From assembly GCF_030764225.1 (NCBI RefSeq), contig NZ_JASAXH010000004.1: 64,000 nt of DNA; one strand, given 5' to 3'. Both the position numbers and the translations under genes were made by a program. Positions within the stretch are counted from its first letter, which is position 1, and the number at the start of each line of letters is the position of its first letter. The notes below the pieces were generated by a model. It was given only the letters and a program-made list of their open reading frames with translations. It was not told the DNA's origin and made no database searches. Source of the stretch: Phocoenobacter atlanticus (GTDB lineage: Bacteria > Pseudomonadota > Gammaproteobacteria > Enterobacterales > Pasteurellaceae). Of this stretch, positions 51,977-61,038 are shown piece by piece.

Positions 51977-53159
51977 TTTTAGTCTTTTTATCCGCAGAAA
52001 GTTGTTCATATTTCTTTTTTATGTCTTCAGCTTGAGTTTCTAATTCAGGAAATAAGGCTTGTTTACTAATACCTAATGATCTTAGTTCTTCTAAAATTTC
52101 TTTTTTATCCTTTCCTTGTATTTTTATTTTCATCATCCAATCTGGATTTACATTTACTGCACTTAATCTATTTTCTTCTGATAGATTTGAACCAAATAAT
52201 AAAAAAGCTCCTTGTTGTCTAATAATTCTAGGATTATTCATTTTTGCCTTTACGCATAAAACTTTCTCTATATCTTCGTAAGAAACTTTAATATCACAAC
52301 CATTCTTATCGTATTTAATATCAGAAATCAACTGTAAAGTGTCTTTCTGAAGATTAAATTGATCTTCTTTTGAATCTTTTATATTTATATAAATTTCATT
52401 TAATTTATTTACAAATTCACTAGACAATGAAGTGTTTTCTGATGAATTTAATTTACTCTGAAGCTCTCTTTTGGCTTGATCATCCTCATTTACTAATTTA
52501 GTAATTGCATTTAGAAGTAATGACTTTTCATCTATATTAAAATTACAATTGTTAATAGCAAGACATGAAAGTATTCTAACTTTGTCATCTGAAGAATACT
52601 TAACATGTTCATTTGGAATATCAAAAATTATTATATTTCCATCTTCATTCTTACTACCTTGAGCAGCAAAATATAATGCAACTAATATATTTGAAGTAAT
52701 ATCCAATAATCTTGTAGGAAAACCGTAATGCTGTAATTTAACTAATTTATCAAATAATGATTTATCATTTATAAAATCTTGTGGGCTATTCAGCAATGCA
52801 TCATGTAGTATTTGCTCTTCATTTTCAATCAATCCTTTATTGCGATATATACTAGGAACTTGTTCAAAAGTTTCATTTGATACTCCTCGAAAAAAACGTG
52901 TGTACCTATTTCCATCTTTCCCTTTAGGAATTTTATTTAATATTTTGGAAACAGGAGATACTTCTTTATTTTCAAAAGCGTCTAAACTCTCTTTTTCTTC
53001 CTTATTTATAATTTCAGAAAGCCACCTATCTTTTTCTTCATTATTTATAATTTCAGAAACCCACTTATCTTTTTCTTCATTATTTATAATTTCAGAAACC
53101 CTCTTATTTTTTCCTTCATTATTAGAATCAGAAATAAATTGTTTATTTTTTTTATTCAT
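51969..53159 (-). CDS. FRG-domain protein
   Basis: The 396-residue protein has an N-terminal run of three 13-residue repeats (SEIINNEEKD type), then an FRG domain: the F-x-R-G core in YTRFFRGVSNETFEQVPSIYR and LVKLQHYGFPTRLLDITSNI followed by LVALYFAAQG. The rest is a mostly helical, charged region. FRG-domain proteins are uncharacterised biochemically but recur in phage-defence and accessory islands. AGGTAG precedes the ATG. It starts the three-gene cassette 24 bases after glyQ and overlaps the glutaredoxin-like gene. Very A/T-rich codon use, lower in GC than glyQ and glyS, suggests transfer. Confidence 0.82.
   Translation of the reverse strand: MNKKNKQFISDSNNEGKNKRVSEIINNEEKDKWVSEIINNEEKDRWLSEIINKEEKESLDAFENKEVSPVSKILNKIPKGKDGNRYTRFFRGVSNETFEQVPSIYRNKGLIENEEQILHDALLNSPQDFINDKSLFDKLVKLQHYGFPTRLLDITSNILVALYFAAQGSKNEDGNIIIFDIPNEHVKYSSDDKVRILSCLAINNCNFNIDEKSLLLNAITKLVNEDDQAKRELQSKLNSSENTSLSSEFVNKLNEIYINIKDSKEDQFNLQKDTLQLISDIKYDKNGCDIKVSYEDIEKVLCVKAKMNNPRIIRQQGAFLLFGSNLSEENRLSAVNVNPDWMMKIKIQGKDKKEILEELRSLGISKQALFPELETQAEDIKKKYEQLSADKKTKNE
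52994..53110 (-). repeat. Three tandem 39-bp repeats in the FRG-domain gene
   Basis: Near-identical 39-base units encode (V/L)SEIINNEEKD(K/R)W. They lie between residues about 17 and 55 and change the N-terminal length in frame if copy number varies. Boundaries approximate. Confidence 0.85.
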
Positions 53160-53183
53160 CTAACTACCTGATTTTACAAAAAA

Positions 53184-54101
53184 TTACTTCTTACACATCG
53201 GAAACCCTAACGCTTCTCTACTTGCATAATACGCTTCAGCCACACCTTTGGTTAACGCACGAATACGCAAAATATAACGCTGTCTTTCGGTTACAGAAAT
53301 CGCTTTGCGTGCGTCGAGTAAGTTAAAGCAATGCCCTGCTTTTAGGATACGCTCATAAGCTGGCAATGGTAATGGCTGTTCTAATTCTATTAGATACTTT
53401 GCTTCTTTTTCGTATTCTTCAAAGCATTGGAATAAAAAGTCCACATTTGCGTGTTCAAAGTTATACGTTGATTGTTCCACTTCGTTTTGGTGGAATACGT
53501 CGCCGTAGGTAGTTTTGCCTAATGGACCGTCTGAATACACTAAGTCGTAAACGCTGTCCACGCCTTGAATATACATTGCTAAACGCTCTAAACCGTAAGT
53601 GATTTCGCCCGTTACAGGTTTACATTCTAATCCGCCTACTTGTTGGAAATAGGTAAATTGCGTCACTTCCATACCGTTTAACCACACTTCCCAGCCTAAG
53701 CCCCACGCACCTAGTGTTGGGTTTTCCCAGTTATCTTCCACAAAACGAATATCGTGCACTAATGGGTCAAAGCCGAGCATTTTTAAGCTGTTTAAATATA
53801 ATTCTTGGATATTATCTGGCGACGGTTTGATGACCACTTGGAATTGATAATAGTGCTGTAAACGGTTTGGGTTTTCACCGTAGCGACCGTCAGTTGGACG
53901 GCGTGATGGTTGCACGTAAGCCGATGCCATTGGCTCAGGTCCGATTGCACGCAAACAGGTCATTGGGTGCGATGTACCTGCCCCAACTTCTAAATCAAAC
54001 GGTTGTACGATAGTACAACCTTGCTCTGCCCAGTAATCTTGTAGGGCTAAAATCATACCTTGGAATGTTTTTACATTGAATTTGGTTGTTGCTGTTGTCA
54101 T
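53184..54101 (-). CDS. glyQ: Glycine-tRNA ligase alpha subunit
   Basis: GlyQ carries the catalytic site of the heterotetrameric glycyl-tRNA synthetase. The 305-residue protein has FQGMILALQDYWAEQGC at the start, class II motifs GAGTSHPMTCLRAIGPEP and ADY-type YVQPSRRPTDGRYGENPNRLQ (shown here in two parts), and LERLAMYIQGVDSVYDL. It is followed after 24 bases by the FRG-domain gene instead of glyS. Confidence 0.97.
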   Translation of the reverse strand: MTTATTKFNVKTFQGMILALQDYWAEQGCTIVQPFDLEVGAGTSHPMTCLRAIGPEPMASAYVQPSRRPTDGRYGENPNRLQHYYQFQVVIKPSPDNIQELYLNSLKMLGFDPLVHDIRFVEDNWENPTLGAWGLGWEVWLNGMEVTQFTYFQQVGGLECKPVTGEITYGLERLAMYIQGVDSVYDLVYSDGPLGKTTYGDVFHQNEVEQSTYNFEHANVDFLFQCFEEYEKEAKYLIELEQPLPLPAYERILKAGHCFNLLDARKAISVTERQRYILRIRALTKGVAEAYYASREALGFPMCKK

Positions 54102-54153
54102 TATTTGTACCTAATTCTTAAAAGTGAATAGAAAATTGCTTTTATTATACCTT

Positions 54154-54208
54154 TAAGCGGTCACTTATTGGAGATTTTTTGCAAATTTTTATTAAAATCA
54201 TACCGCTT
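54154..54208. repeat. Inverted pair of uptake sequences between glyQ and dapF
   Basis: AAGCGGTCAC at 54154 and TACCGCTT ending at 54208 are oppositely oriented cores, one of the C form and one of the ATGAT form (AAGCGGTATGAT on the minus strand). They share one TTTGCAAA-type inner tract. The pair sits in the divergent gap between glyQ and dapF. The remaining ~160 bases before dapF are A/T-rich with a TATAAT near 54330 and nothing else I can support. Confidence 0.65.
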
Positions 54209-54365
54209 ATATTTACTTCAATCGCTAAAATATTATTTTTTTATACATATTTGCGTTCTTACTGTTAAAATTTATAAAGATTTATTTTATTTATAGATAG
54301 CAATCAGCAGATTGAAACTCTATAATTCTAGTTAGACATATTTACATATCTCAATAGGAAAAGTT

Positions 54366-55190
54366 ATGCAATTCTCAAAGATGCACGGATTAGGTAATGA
54401 TTTTATGGTAATTGATGGGGTGACACAAAATGTGTATCTAAGCCCTGATCTTATTCGTAAATGGGCTGATCGTCGTCGTGGAATTGGGTTTGATCAACTT
54501 TTATTAGTCGAGCCACCTTATAGTCCTGAGTTAGATTTTCATTATCGTATTTTTAATGCAGATGGAACAGAAGTCTCACAATGTGGCAATGGTGCAAGAT
54601 GTTTTGCCCGTTTTGTTAACCTTAAAGGATTAACAAATAAAAAAGAAATTAAAGTCAGTACAGCAAAAGGAAAGATGACTTTATTTTTACAAGATAATGG
54701 TAATATACGAGTCAATATGGGTAAACCTATTTGGGAACCTGCTAAAATTCCTTTCACTGCAAATAAATTTGAGAAAAATTATTTACTTTTGACTGACATT
54801 CAAACCGCTATTTGTGGGGTGGTATCAATGGGTAATCCTCACTGTGTATTGCAAGTAGATAATGTAGAAACAGCAAACGTAAATAAATTGGGTGCATTAC
54901 TCGAAAGCCATGAACGTTTTCCTGAAAAAACGAATGTTGGATTTATGCAAGTACTTACTCGTAATCATATTAAGTTACGAGTTTTTGAGCGAGGTGTAGG
55001 GGAAACTCAAGCCTGTGGAAGTGGTGCTTGTGGAGCTGTTGCAGTAGGCATTATGCAGGGTGTGTTAGATCATAGTGTGAAAGTAGAATTACGAGGTGGT
55101 TCACTACAAATTGAATGGCAAGGTGAAGGACAGGATCTCTTTATGACAGGTAGTGCTACCCACATTTATGATGGTTATATCCATTTTTAA
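54366..55190 (+). CDS. dapF: Diaminopimelate epimerase
   Basis: DapF converts LL- to meso-diaminopimelate for lysine and peptidoglycan. The 274-residue protein carries both catalytic cysteines: QCGNGARCFARF (near residue 73) and TQACGSGACGAVAVG (near 219), with MHGLGNDFMVID at the start and GFMQV. AATAGGAAAAG precedes the ATG. It begins the group dapF-murB-birA. Confidence 0.97.
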   Translation: MQFSKMHGLGNDFMVIDGVTQNVYLSPDLIRKWADRRRGIGFDQLLLVEPPYSPELDFHYRIFNADGTEVSQCGNGARCFARFVNLKGLTNKKEIKVSTAKGKMTLFLQDNGNIRVNMGKPIWEPAKIPFTANKFEKNYLLLTDIQTAICGVVSMGNPHCVLQVDNVETANVNKLGALLESHERFPEKTNVGFMQVLTRNHIKLRVFERGVGETQACGSGACGAVAVGIMQGVLDHSVKVELRGGSLQIEWQGEGQDLFMTGSATHIYDGYIHF

Positions 55191-55202
55191 TTTGCAAGGT
55201 TA

Positions 55203-56228
55203 ATGATAATGACAAAAAATTTAAACCCCTTCCATACTTTTCACTTAGACGTAAAGGCAAAAGATATTGTTGAAATTTATTCGATTAAACAATTAATTGT
55301 TGAATGGCGAAATACTTTACCCCCCAAACTATTACTCGGGCAAGGTAGCAACGTTCTATTTTTAGATGATTTCCAGGGAACGGTGTTTATCAATTGTTTA
55401 AAAGGTATTCATCATTATGAAGACGATAATTTTCACTATTTACAAGTTTCAGGTGGCGAAAATTGGCATCAATTTGTCAAATGGACGCTCGATCGTGATA
55501 TTGCTGGATTAGAAAATTTAGCCTTAATTCCGGGATGTGTTGGTTCATCACCTATTCAAAATATTGGTGCTTACGGGGTTGAGCTAGAGCAAGTATGTGA
55601 TTATGTGGAAGTATTAGATTTAAACAGCGGAAAAACTTTTCGTTTAACCAATGATGAATGTCAATTTGGTTATCGAGACAGTATATTTAAACATCAATAT
55701 AAAGATAATTTTGCCATTATTACTGTTGGTTTTAAATTAGCTAAAATGTGGCAACCAAAATTAGAATATGGGTCATTAAGTCAATTTGATCCTGAAACTG
55801 TAACAGCTAAACAGATTTTTGATGAAGTTTGTAAAGTACGGATGGAAAAATTACCTAACCCTGAAGAATTTGGTAATGCAGGAAGTTTTTTTAAAAATCC
55901 AGTTATAGAGTTTGCAAAATTTGAACAACTTCGTACCGCTTACCCATTAATCCCACACTACCCACAACCTAATGGTACAGTAAAATTACCTGCTGGATGG
56001 TTAATAGATCAATGCCATTTAAAAGGGTTCAAAATGGGGGGGGCAATGGTACACCTCAAACAAGCCCTTGTTATTATCAATAACGGTAATGCTACAGGTG
56101 CTGATATTGTTGCATTAGCTAAAGCTGTTCGTAAGCAAGTTCGTGAAAAATTTGGGGTGGAAATTTTACCTGAAGTTCGTTTTATTGCTTCAAATGGCGA
56201 AGCAGATAGTGAAGAAATAACACGATGA
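55203..56228 (+). CDS. murB: UDP-N-acetylenolpyruvoylglucosamine reductase
   Basis: MurB completes UDP-N-acetylmuramic acid synthesis using NADPH and FAD. The 341-residue type I protein has LLGQGSNVLFLDDF, the FAD-binding GCVGSSPIQNIGAYGVEL, GYRDSIFK and GNAGSFFKNPV with the active-site Ser, plus GWLIDQCHLKG. A second ATG two codons in (55209) is also possible. It is twelve bases after dapF and overlaps birA by four (ATGA). Confidence 0.96.
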   Translation: MIMTKNLNPFHTFHLDVKAKDIVEIYSIKQLIVEWRNTLPPKLLLGQGSNVLFLDDFQGTVFINCLKGIHHYEDDNFHYLQVSGGENWHQFVKWTLDRDIAGLENLALIPGCVGSSPIQNIGAYGVELEQVCDYVEVLDLNSGKTFRLTNDECQFGYRDSIFKHQYKDNFAIITVGFKLAKMWQPKLEYGSLSQFDPETVTAKQIFDEVCKVRMEKLPNPEEFGNAGSFFKNPVIEFAKFEQLRTAYPLIPHYPQPNGTVKLPAGWLIDQCHLKGFKMGGAMVHLKQALVIINNGNATGADIVALAKAVRKQVREKFGVEILPEVRFIASNGEADSEEITR

Positions 56229-56986
56229 ATAAAGCGTTGAGCACATCAGTTATTCAATCACAACTAACAATGGGTCAATTGTATCTATTTGATGAATTAA
56301 ATTCTACCAATGAATATTTATTGACTAATTGTAATACCTTATCTCAAGGTTCTGTTTGTATTACAAAAAAACAAACTGCTGGACGTGGTCGGCGTGGGCG
56401 TAACTGGATTGCACCAAAGGGAAATTTAAATTACTCACTAATATGGTCTTATCCTATTAATTCTAATTTAATCTTACCTCCACTAAGTTTAGTTGTTGCG
56501 TTAATCGTGATTGAGAGTTTACAACAGCAAGGTATCCAAGATTTAACAATTAAATGGCCAAATGATATTTATCATAAAGGTAAAAAAGTGGCAGGAGTTC
56601 TTATTGAACTTAAAACTATGCCCCCCCATATTTATTTAGTAATGGGTATTGGTATTAATTTAGCTCCGATATCAAAAGAAAATACGATTGATCAACCTGT
56701 CAGTACTCTCTTTGGGTATGATATTAATCCTAATCAACTTGTTCTTTGTTTAACTAAAAAGTTACAACAAATGTTAATCAATTATCCTCAAACAGGCTTT
56801 AAGCCTTATTTTAGTCTGTGGAAAAATTATGACCTGTTTTTACAAAAAGAGGTATCGATCATCACAGATACTCAAATATATAAAGGTATTTCACAAGGTA
56901 TTAATGAACAAGGAGAGCTTATATTACAACAGCAAAATAGTTTTCTTTACTTTTCCGTTGGAGAAGTATCATTAAGAAAAGTATAA
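56225..56986 (+). CDS. birA: Biotin-protein ligase without repressor domain
   Basis: The enzyme activates biotin with ATP and attaches it to the acetyl-CoA carboxylase carrier protein. The 253-residue protein starts almost directly at the catalytic core (LYLFDELNSTNEYLL), with the biotinyl-AMP loop AGRGRRGRNW, IKWPNDIY and KKVAGVLIEL. Enteric BirA has a ~65-residue N-terminal winged helix that represses biotin synthesis; it is missing here, so this is the monofunctional (group I) form. It overlaps murB by four bases, the enteric murB-birA order. Confidence 0.94.
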   Translation: MNKALSTSVIQSQLTMGQLYLFDELNSTNEYLLTNCNTLSQGSVCITKKQTAGRGRRGRNWIAPKGNLNYSLIWSYPINSNLILPPLSLVVALIVIESLQQQGIQDLTIKWPNDIYHKGKKVAGVLIELKTMPPHIYLVMGIGINLAPISKENTIDQPVSTLFGYDINPNQLVLCLTKKLQQMLINYPQTGFKPYFSLWKNYDLFLQKEVSIITDTQIYKGISQGINEQGELILQQQNSFLYFSVGEVSLRKV

Positions 56987-57114
56987 TAAATACTCATTTA
57001 ATAGTGAAAAAGTATTATAATATAATTAACAACAATACAATTATTAGGTAAGAACATAATAAATTTGTAAATTTTTACCAACATCTTACCGCTAGAAAGA
57101 AGAAGGAACGCCTT

Positions 57115-59445
57115 ATGCAAGACCCAAATTATCAACAAGAATCTGAAAAATACGATAATCCCGTACCCAGCCGAGAATTTATTTTAGATACCATTCGTCA
57201 ATATGATGCTCCAATGAGTCGTGATGAGTTGCTTAATGCTTTTAATATCGACGATGAAGAACGAATGGAAGGCGTACGTCGCCGATTACGAGCAATGGAA
57301 AATTCAGGGCAACTGATTTTTACCAAACGTAAGCGTTATGCGTTACCTGAAAAAATGGATTTACTCAAAGGTACGGTAGTTGGACATCGAGATGGCTACG
57401 GTTTTTTAAACGTAGAAGGTGAAGATGACGATTGGTTTATTCCAAATGGACAAATGAGCCGAGTGCTACACGGCGATTATGTATTAGCTCAACCGAATGG
57501 CAGAGATCGTCGTGGGCGTAAAGAAATTCGTATTGTGCGAGTGATTGAAGCACGTAAGAAACAGCTTGTAGGACGCTTTTTCCTAGAATCAGGTGTGGGC
57601 TTTGTCGTACCTGATGATAGCCGTATTACCCAAGATATTTTAATCCCTGATGAACATCGCTTAGGGGCGAGAATGGGGCAAATCGTGGTGGTGGAATTAA
57701 AAGAACGCACTGCCAGTTTTAAACGCCCAATCGGTGTGATCACTGAAATTTTAGGTGAAAACCTAGCACCGGGAATGGAAATTGAGATCGCCTTGCGAAA
57801 CCACGATATTCCTTATGAATGGTCAAAAGAAGTTGAAAAACAGGTTGCAAAACTCAGAGAAGACGTGCCAGAAGAAGCAAAATTAGGGCGTGTTGATTTG
57901 CGAGAATTACCACTGGTTACTATTGATGGCGAAAGTGCCAGAGATTTTGATGATGCGGTATTCTGTCAAAAAGAAGGCAGCGGCTGGCGTTTGTGGGTGG
58001 CGATTGCCGACGTAAGTTATTATGTTCGCCCTAAAACAGCCCTAGATTTAGAGGCTATTCAGCGTGGTAACTCGGTTTATTTCCCAAATCGTGTTGTGCC
58101 AATGTTACCAGAAGTGCTTTCAAATGGACTTTGTTCATTAAATCCACAGGTAGATCGTCTCTGTTTAGTGGCGGAAATGACGGTATCAGAAAAAGGGAAA
58201 TTAACGGGTTATGAGTTTTATGAAGCGGTAATGAATTCTCACGCACGTTTAACCTATACCAAAGTATGGAAAATGCTACAAGGCGACGAAGACTTACGTG
58301 AACGCTACGCACCGCTAGTGCCACATTTAGAAGAATTAAATAATATGTTCAAAGTGCTAACAAAAGCACGTCAAAATCGTGGTGCAATAGAGTTTGATAC
58401 CATAGAAAGTCAATTTATTTTTAACCCAGAAGGGCGTATTGAACGTATTGAACCGTTAATTCGCAATGACGCCCATAAAATTATCGAAGAGTGTATGATT
58501 TTAGCCAATGTTGCGTCGGCAAAATTTATCGAAAAAGCCAATGAACCGTCGTTATACCGTGTTCACGCGTTGCCAAGTGAAGAAAAACTGACAAGTTTTA
58601 GAACTTTCTTAAAAGAACACGGCTTATTATTAGATGGTGGCTTAAAGCCAACACCAAAACATTATGCCAAATTATTGGAAAAAGTGCGTAAACGTCCTGA
58701 TGCTGAGTTAATTCAAACAATGCTGTTACGTTCTTTAAAACAAGCGGTTTATTCGGCGGATAACGTGGGGCATTTTGGATTAGCCTTAACGGAATACGCT
58801 CACTTTACTTCGCCAATTCGTCGTTACCCTGACTTATTATTACACCGTGCGATTAAATATTTGGTGGAAAAAGAGAAAGGTAATAAACGTTATTATACTG
58901 ACGGTGGCGGTTATCATTATAAAATTGATGATATCGATCAATTCGGCGAAAAATGTTCAGCAACGGAACGTCGTGCTGATGATGCAACCCGTGAAGTGGC
59001 GGATTGGCTGAAATGCGAATATATGCAGGATCACATCGGTGAAGAGTTTGAAGGCGTGATTACTAGCGTAACTGGTTTTGGGTTATTCGTAAAAATTACC
59101 GAATTGATGATCGATGGTTTAGTACATATTTCCACCTTAGATAATGATTATTACCGTTATGATGCTGATCGTCAGCGTCTAGTTGGTGGAAGTGGAATTA
59201 TTTATCGTTTAGGGGATCAAGTGAAAATCAAGGTCGCTGGTGTAAATTTGGATGATAAAAAAATTGATTTTGTCCTACTTGATTCAAAAGGTCGTTCATT
59301 GGGGGATGGCAAAGCTAAAAAGCCGACCAAGAAGAAACCAAAAAGTAAAACTAAAAAAGCTGTTTTCAAAGAAACTTCAACGGTAAAAACGAAGAAGAAA
59401 AAAGCACAGAAAACGGTAAAAAATCGTAACAAAAAGACAGTATAA
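57115..59445 (+). CDS. rnr: Ribonuclease R
   Basis: RNase R is a processive 3'-5' exoribonuclease that degrades structured RNA. The 776-residue protein has an N-terminal helix-turn-helix (about 14-70), two cold-shock domains, the RNB catalytic domain (DGESARDFDDAVFC with the metal-binding aspartates, VHALPSEEKL, HFTSPIRRYPDLLLHR), an S1 domain (GVITSVTGFGLFVKI) and a Lys-rich tail, as in the family. GAAGGAACG precedes the ATG. nsrR and rlmB, its usual neighbours in enterics, are absent; fmt follows. Confidence 0.96.
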   Translation: MQDPNYQQESEKYDNPVPSREFILDTIRQYDAPMSRDELLNAFNIDDEERMEGVRRRLRAMENSGQLIFTKRKRYALPEKMDLLKGTVVGHRDGYGFLNVEGEDDDWFIPNGQMSRVLHGDYVLAQPNGRDRRGRKEIRIVRVIEARKKQLVGRFFLESGVGFVVPDDSRITQDILIPDEHRLGARMGQIVVVELKERTASFKRPIGVITEILGENLAPGMEIEIALRNHDIPYEWSKEVEKQVAKLREDVPEEAKLGRVDLRELPLVTIDGESARDFDDAVFCQKEGSGWRLWVAIADVSYYVRPKTALDLEAIQRGNSVYFPNRVVPMLPEVLSNGLCSLNPQVDRLCLVAEMTVSEKGKLTGYEFYEAVMNSHARLTYTKVWKMLQGDEDLRERYAPLVPHLEELNNMFKVLTKARQNRGAIEFDTIESQFIFNPEGRIERIEPLIRNDAHKIIEECMILANVASAKFIEKANEPSLYRVHALPSEEKLTSFRTFLKEHGLLLDGGLKPTPKHYAKLLEKVRKRPDAELIQTMLLRSLKQAVYSADNVGHFGLALTEYAHFTSPIRRYPDLLLHRAIKYLVEKEKGNKRYYTDGGGYHYKIDDIDQFGEKCSATERRADDATREVADWLKCEYMQDHIGEEFEGVITSVTGFGLFVKITELMIDGLVHISTLDNDYYRYDADRQRLVGGSGIIYRLGDQVKIKVAGVNLDDKKIDFVLLDSKGRSLGDGKAKKPTKKKPKSKTKKAVFKETSTVKTKKKKAQKTVKNRNKKTV

Positions 59446-59466
59446 AAATAACATTGATGAAATGAA

Positions 59467-59520
59467 TAGCGGTAAGATCTAGCTAAAAATTTGCAAATTT
59501 TGATCAAGATCGTACCGCTT
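59467..59520. terminator. Inverted pair of uptake sequences between rnr and fmt
   Basis: AGCGGTAAGATC (59468-59479) and GATCGTACCGCTT (59508-59520) are inverted with one mismatch, around AAATTTGCAAATTT. Both arms are of the AAGCGGTA-n-GAT form. It probably terminates rnr. Confidence 0.7.
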
Positions 59521-59538
59521 AGCAAGTATGAGAAGACA

Positions 59539-60489
59539 ATGAAAAAACTAAATATTATTTTTGCAGGCACGCCAGATTTTGCTGCTCAACATTTACAACA
59601 ATTAATTGGTTCACAACATAATATTGTGGCGGTTTACACACAACCAGATAAACCTGCAGGACGTGGTAAAAAACTAACAGCAAGCCCTGTAAAAAAATTG
59701 GCTCTTGAACATCATTTAACAGTTTATCAACCAAAATCATTGCGTAATGAAGAGGCTTTAACTGAATTACAAACACTCAATGCGGATGTAATGGTTGTGG
59801 TTGCTTATGGGTTAATTCTCCCTGAAGAAGTATTAAAATCCCCTCGTTTAGGTTGTTTAAATGTACACGGTTCATTACTTCCTCGTTGGCGTGGTGCAGC
59901 TCCTATTCAACGTGCAATTTGGGCGGGTGATAAAGAAACAGGCGTCACCATTATGCAAATGGATAAAGGGCTGGATACTGGCGATATGCTATATAAAGTG
60001 ACTACTGATATCGCTGATGATGAAACCTCAGCATCTCTTTATCAAAAGTTAGCAGATATTGCTCCTCAAGCATTGTTAACAGTATTAGATAATTTAGAAA
60101 GTGGGAAATTTCCACCTCAAAAACAACAAGATGAGTTAGCCAATTATGCGGAAAAACTCACTAAAGAAGAGGCGAAATTAGACTGGAATTTATCTGCTAG
60201 TCAGTTGGAGCGTAATATTCGAGCCTTTAACCCTGCTCCTGTGGCTTATTTAACTCTTGATATCAATGGCAAAGAAGAGCGAGTAAAAATATATCAAGCA
60301 GAGGTATTAGAACATCAAGAAAAAGAAATTGGTACGATTTTAGCCGTAGATAAAACAGGTATTCAAATTGCAACGCAACAAGGTGTGTTAAATATTATTC
60401 AATTGCAACCACAAGGGAAAAAGCCAATGATGACCCAAGATTTTTTAAATGGTCGTGGTAATTGGTTTAAAGTAGGGGATAAACTTTAG
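59539..60489 (+). CDS. fmt: Methionyl-tRNA formyltransferase
   Basis: Fmt formylates initiator methionyl-tRNA. From the ATG at 59539 (GAGAAG upstream) the 316-residue protein starts MKKLNIIFAGTPDFAAQHLQ; an upstream extension of 16 codons runs through the uptake-sequence hairpin and is rejected. It has the catalytic NVHGSLLPRWRGAAPIQRAIWAG with Asn and His, MDKGLDTGDML with Asp, and the C-terminal OB-like domain. In E. coli fmt sits with def and rsmB; here rsmB is 35 kb away and def is not in the window. Confidence 0.96.
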   Translation: MKKLNIIFAGTPDFAAQHLQQLIGSQHNIVAVYTQPDKPAGRGKKLTASPVKKLALEHHLTVYQPKSLRNEEALTELQTLNADVMVVVAYGLILPEEVLKSPRLGCLNVHGSLLPRWRGAAPIQRAIWAGDKETGVTIMQMDKGLDTGDMLYKVTTDIADDETSASLYQKLADIAPQALLTVLDNLESGKFPPQKQQDELANYAEKLTKEEAKLDWNLSASQLERNIRAFNPAPVAYLTLDINGKEERVKIYQAEVLEHQEKEIGTILAVDKTGIQIATQQGVLNIIQLQPQGKKPMMTQDFLNGRGNWFKVGDKL

Positions 60490-60506
60490 TTACTAAGAAA
60501 ATGCCC

Positions 60507-60953
60507 CTATTTTAATAGATCTTTTAAATTTTGTTTCATCCTAGCAATTTGATCAATATAAATTTGTTTATTATCTAATTCATCAATAAGATGTTCGATA
60601 GTTTCCGACAGAGTCATCTCTAATTCTTTTGATTTTTCAGATAATCTTAACCAACTTGAATATTCCAAATCAATTGATTTTTTCTTGGTTGTCTGTTTTT
60701 CAGCATTAAAAAAACGTTTTCTCTTAGCTCGAACTGATTGACGCATTTTTTTTCGTTGTTCTGGTGTCATCTCAGTTTTAACCCACAGTTCAATTTCTTC
60801 TGGGCAGTTCTGTAAAGAAATAAGTGTTTCAATTTTTAATTCAATAAGGCTTTGTTCTTGATGTTTGGTAATGGCTTCACCTGTTTGATGTTTCTTTAAC
60901 AAGTATTGCCATTTCCAATTTGCTTCTTGAATATCTAATCTTTGGTATCTCAT
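60507..60953 (-). CDS. matP: Macrodomain Ter protein MatP
   Basis: MatP binds matS sites and organises the chromosome terminus region. The 148-residue protein follows the E. coli sequence closely: RYQRLDIQEANWKWQYLLKKHQTGE at the start (given as position, residues 2-26), RAKRKRFFNAEKQTTKKKSIDLE as the basic region before the ribbon-helix-helix, and LSETIEHLIDELDN with the C-terminal coiled coil. It is divergent from the Lon-related protease gene, with fabA next, the same matP-ycbZ-fabA order as in E. coli. Confidence 0.94.
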   Translation of the reverse strand: MRYQRLDIQEANWKWQYLLKKHQTGEAITKHQEQSLIELKIETLISLQNCPEEIELWVKTEMTPEQRKKMRQSVRAKRKRFFNAEKQTTKKKSIDLEYSSWLRLSEKSKELEMTLSETIEHLIDELDNKQIYIDQIARMKQNLKDLLK

Positions 60954-61038
60954 TCATTTATCCTTTTTTAGAATTTATACAGAAGTATATCGAAAATCAC
61001 GTTATAATAAATCAAATTTATATTATGAGGCATAATTT

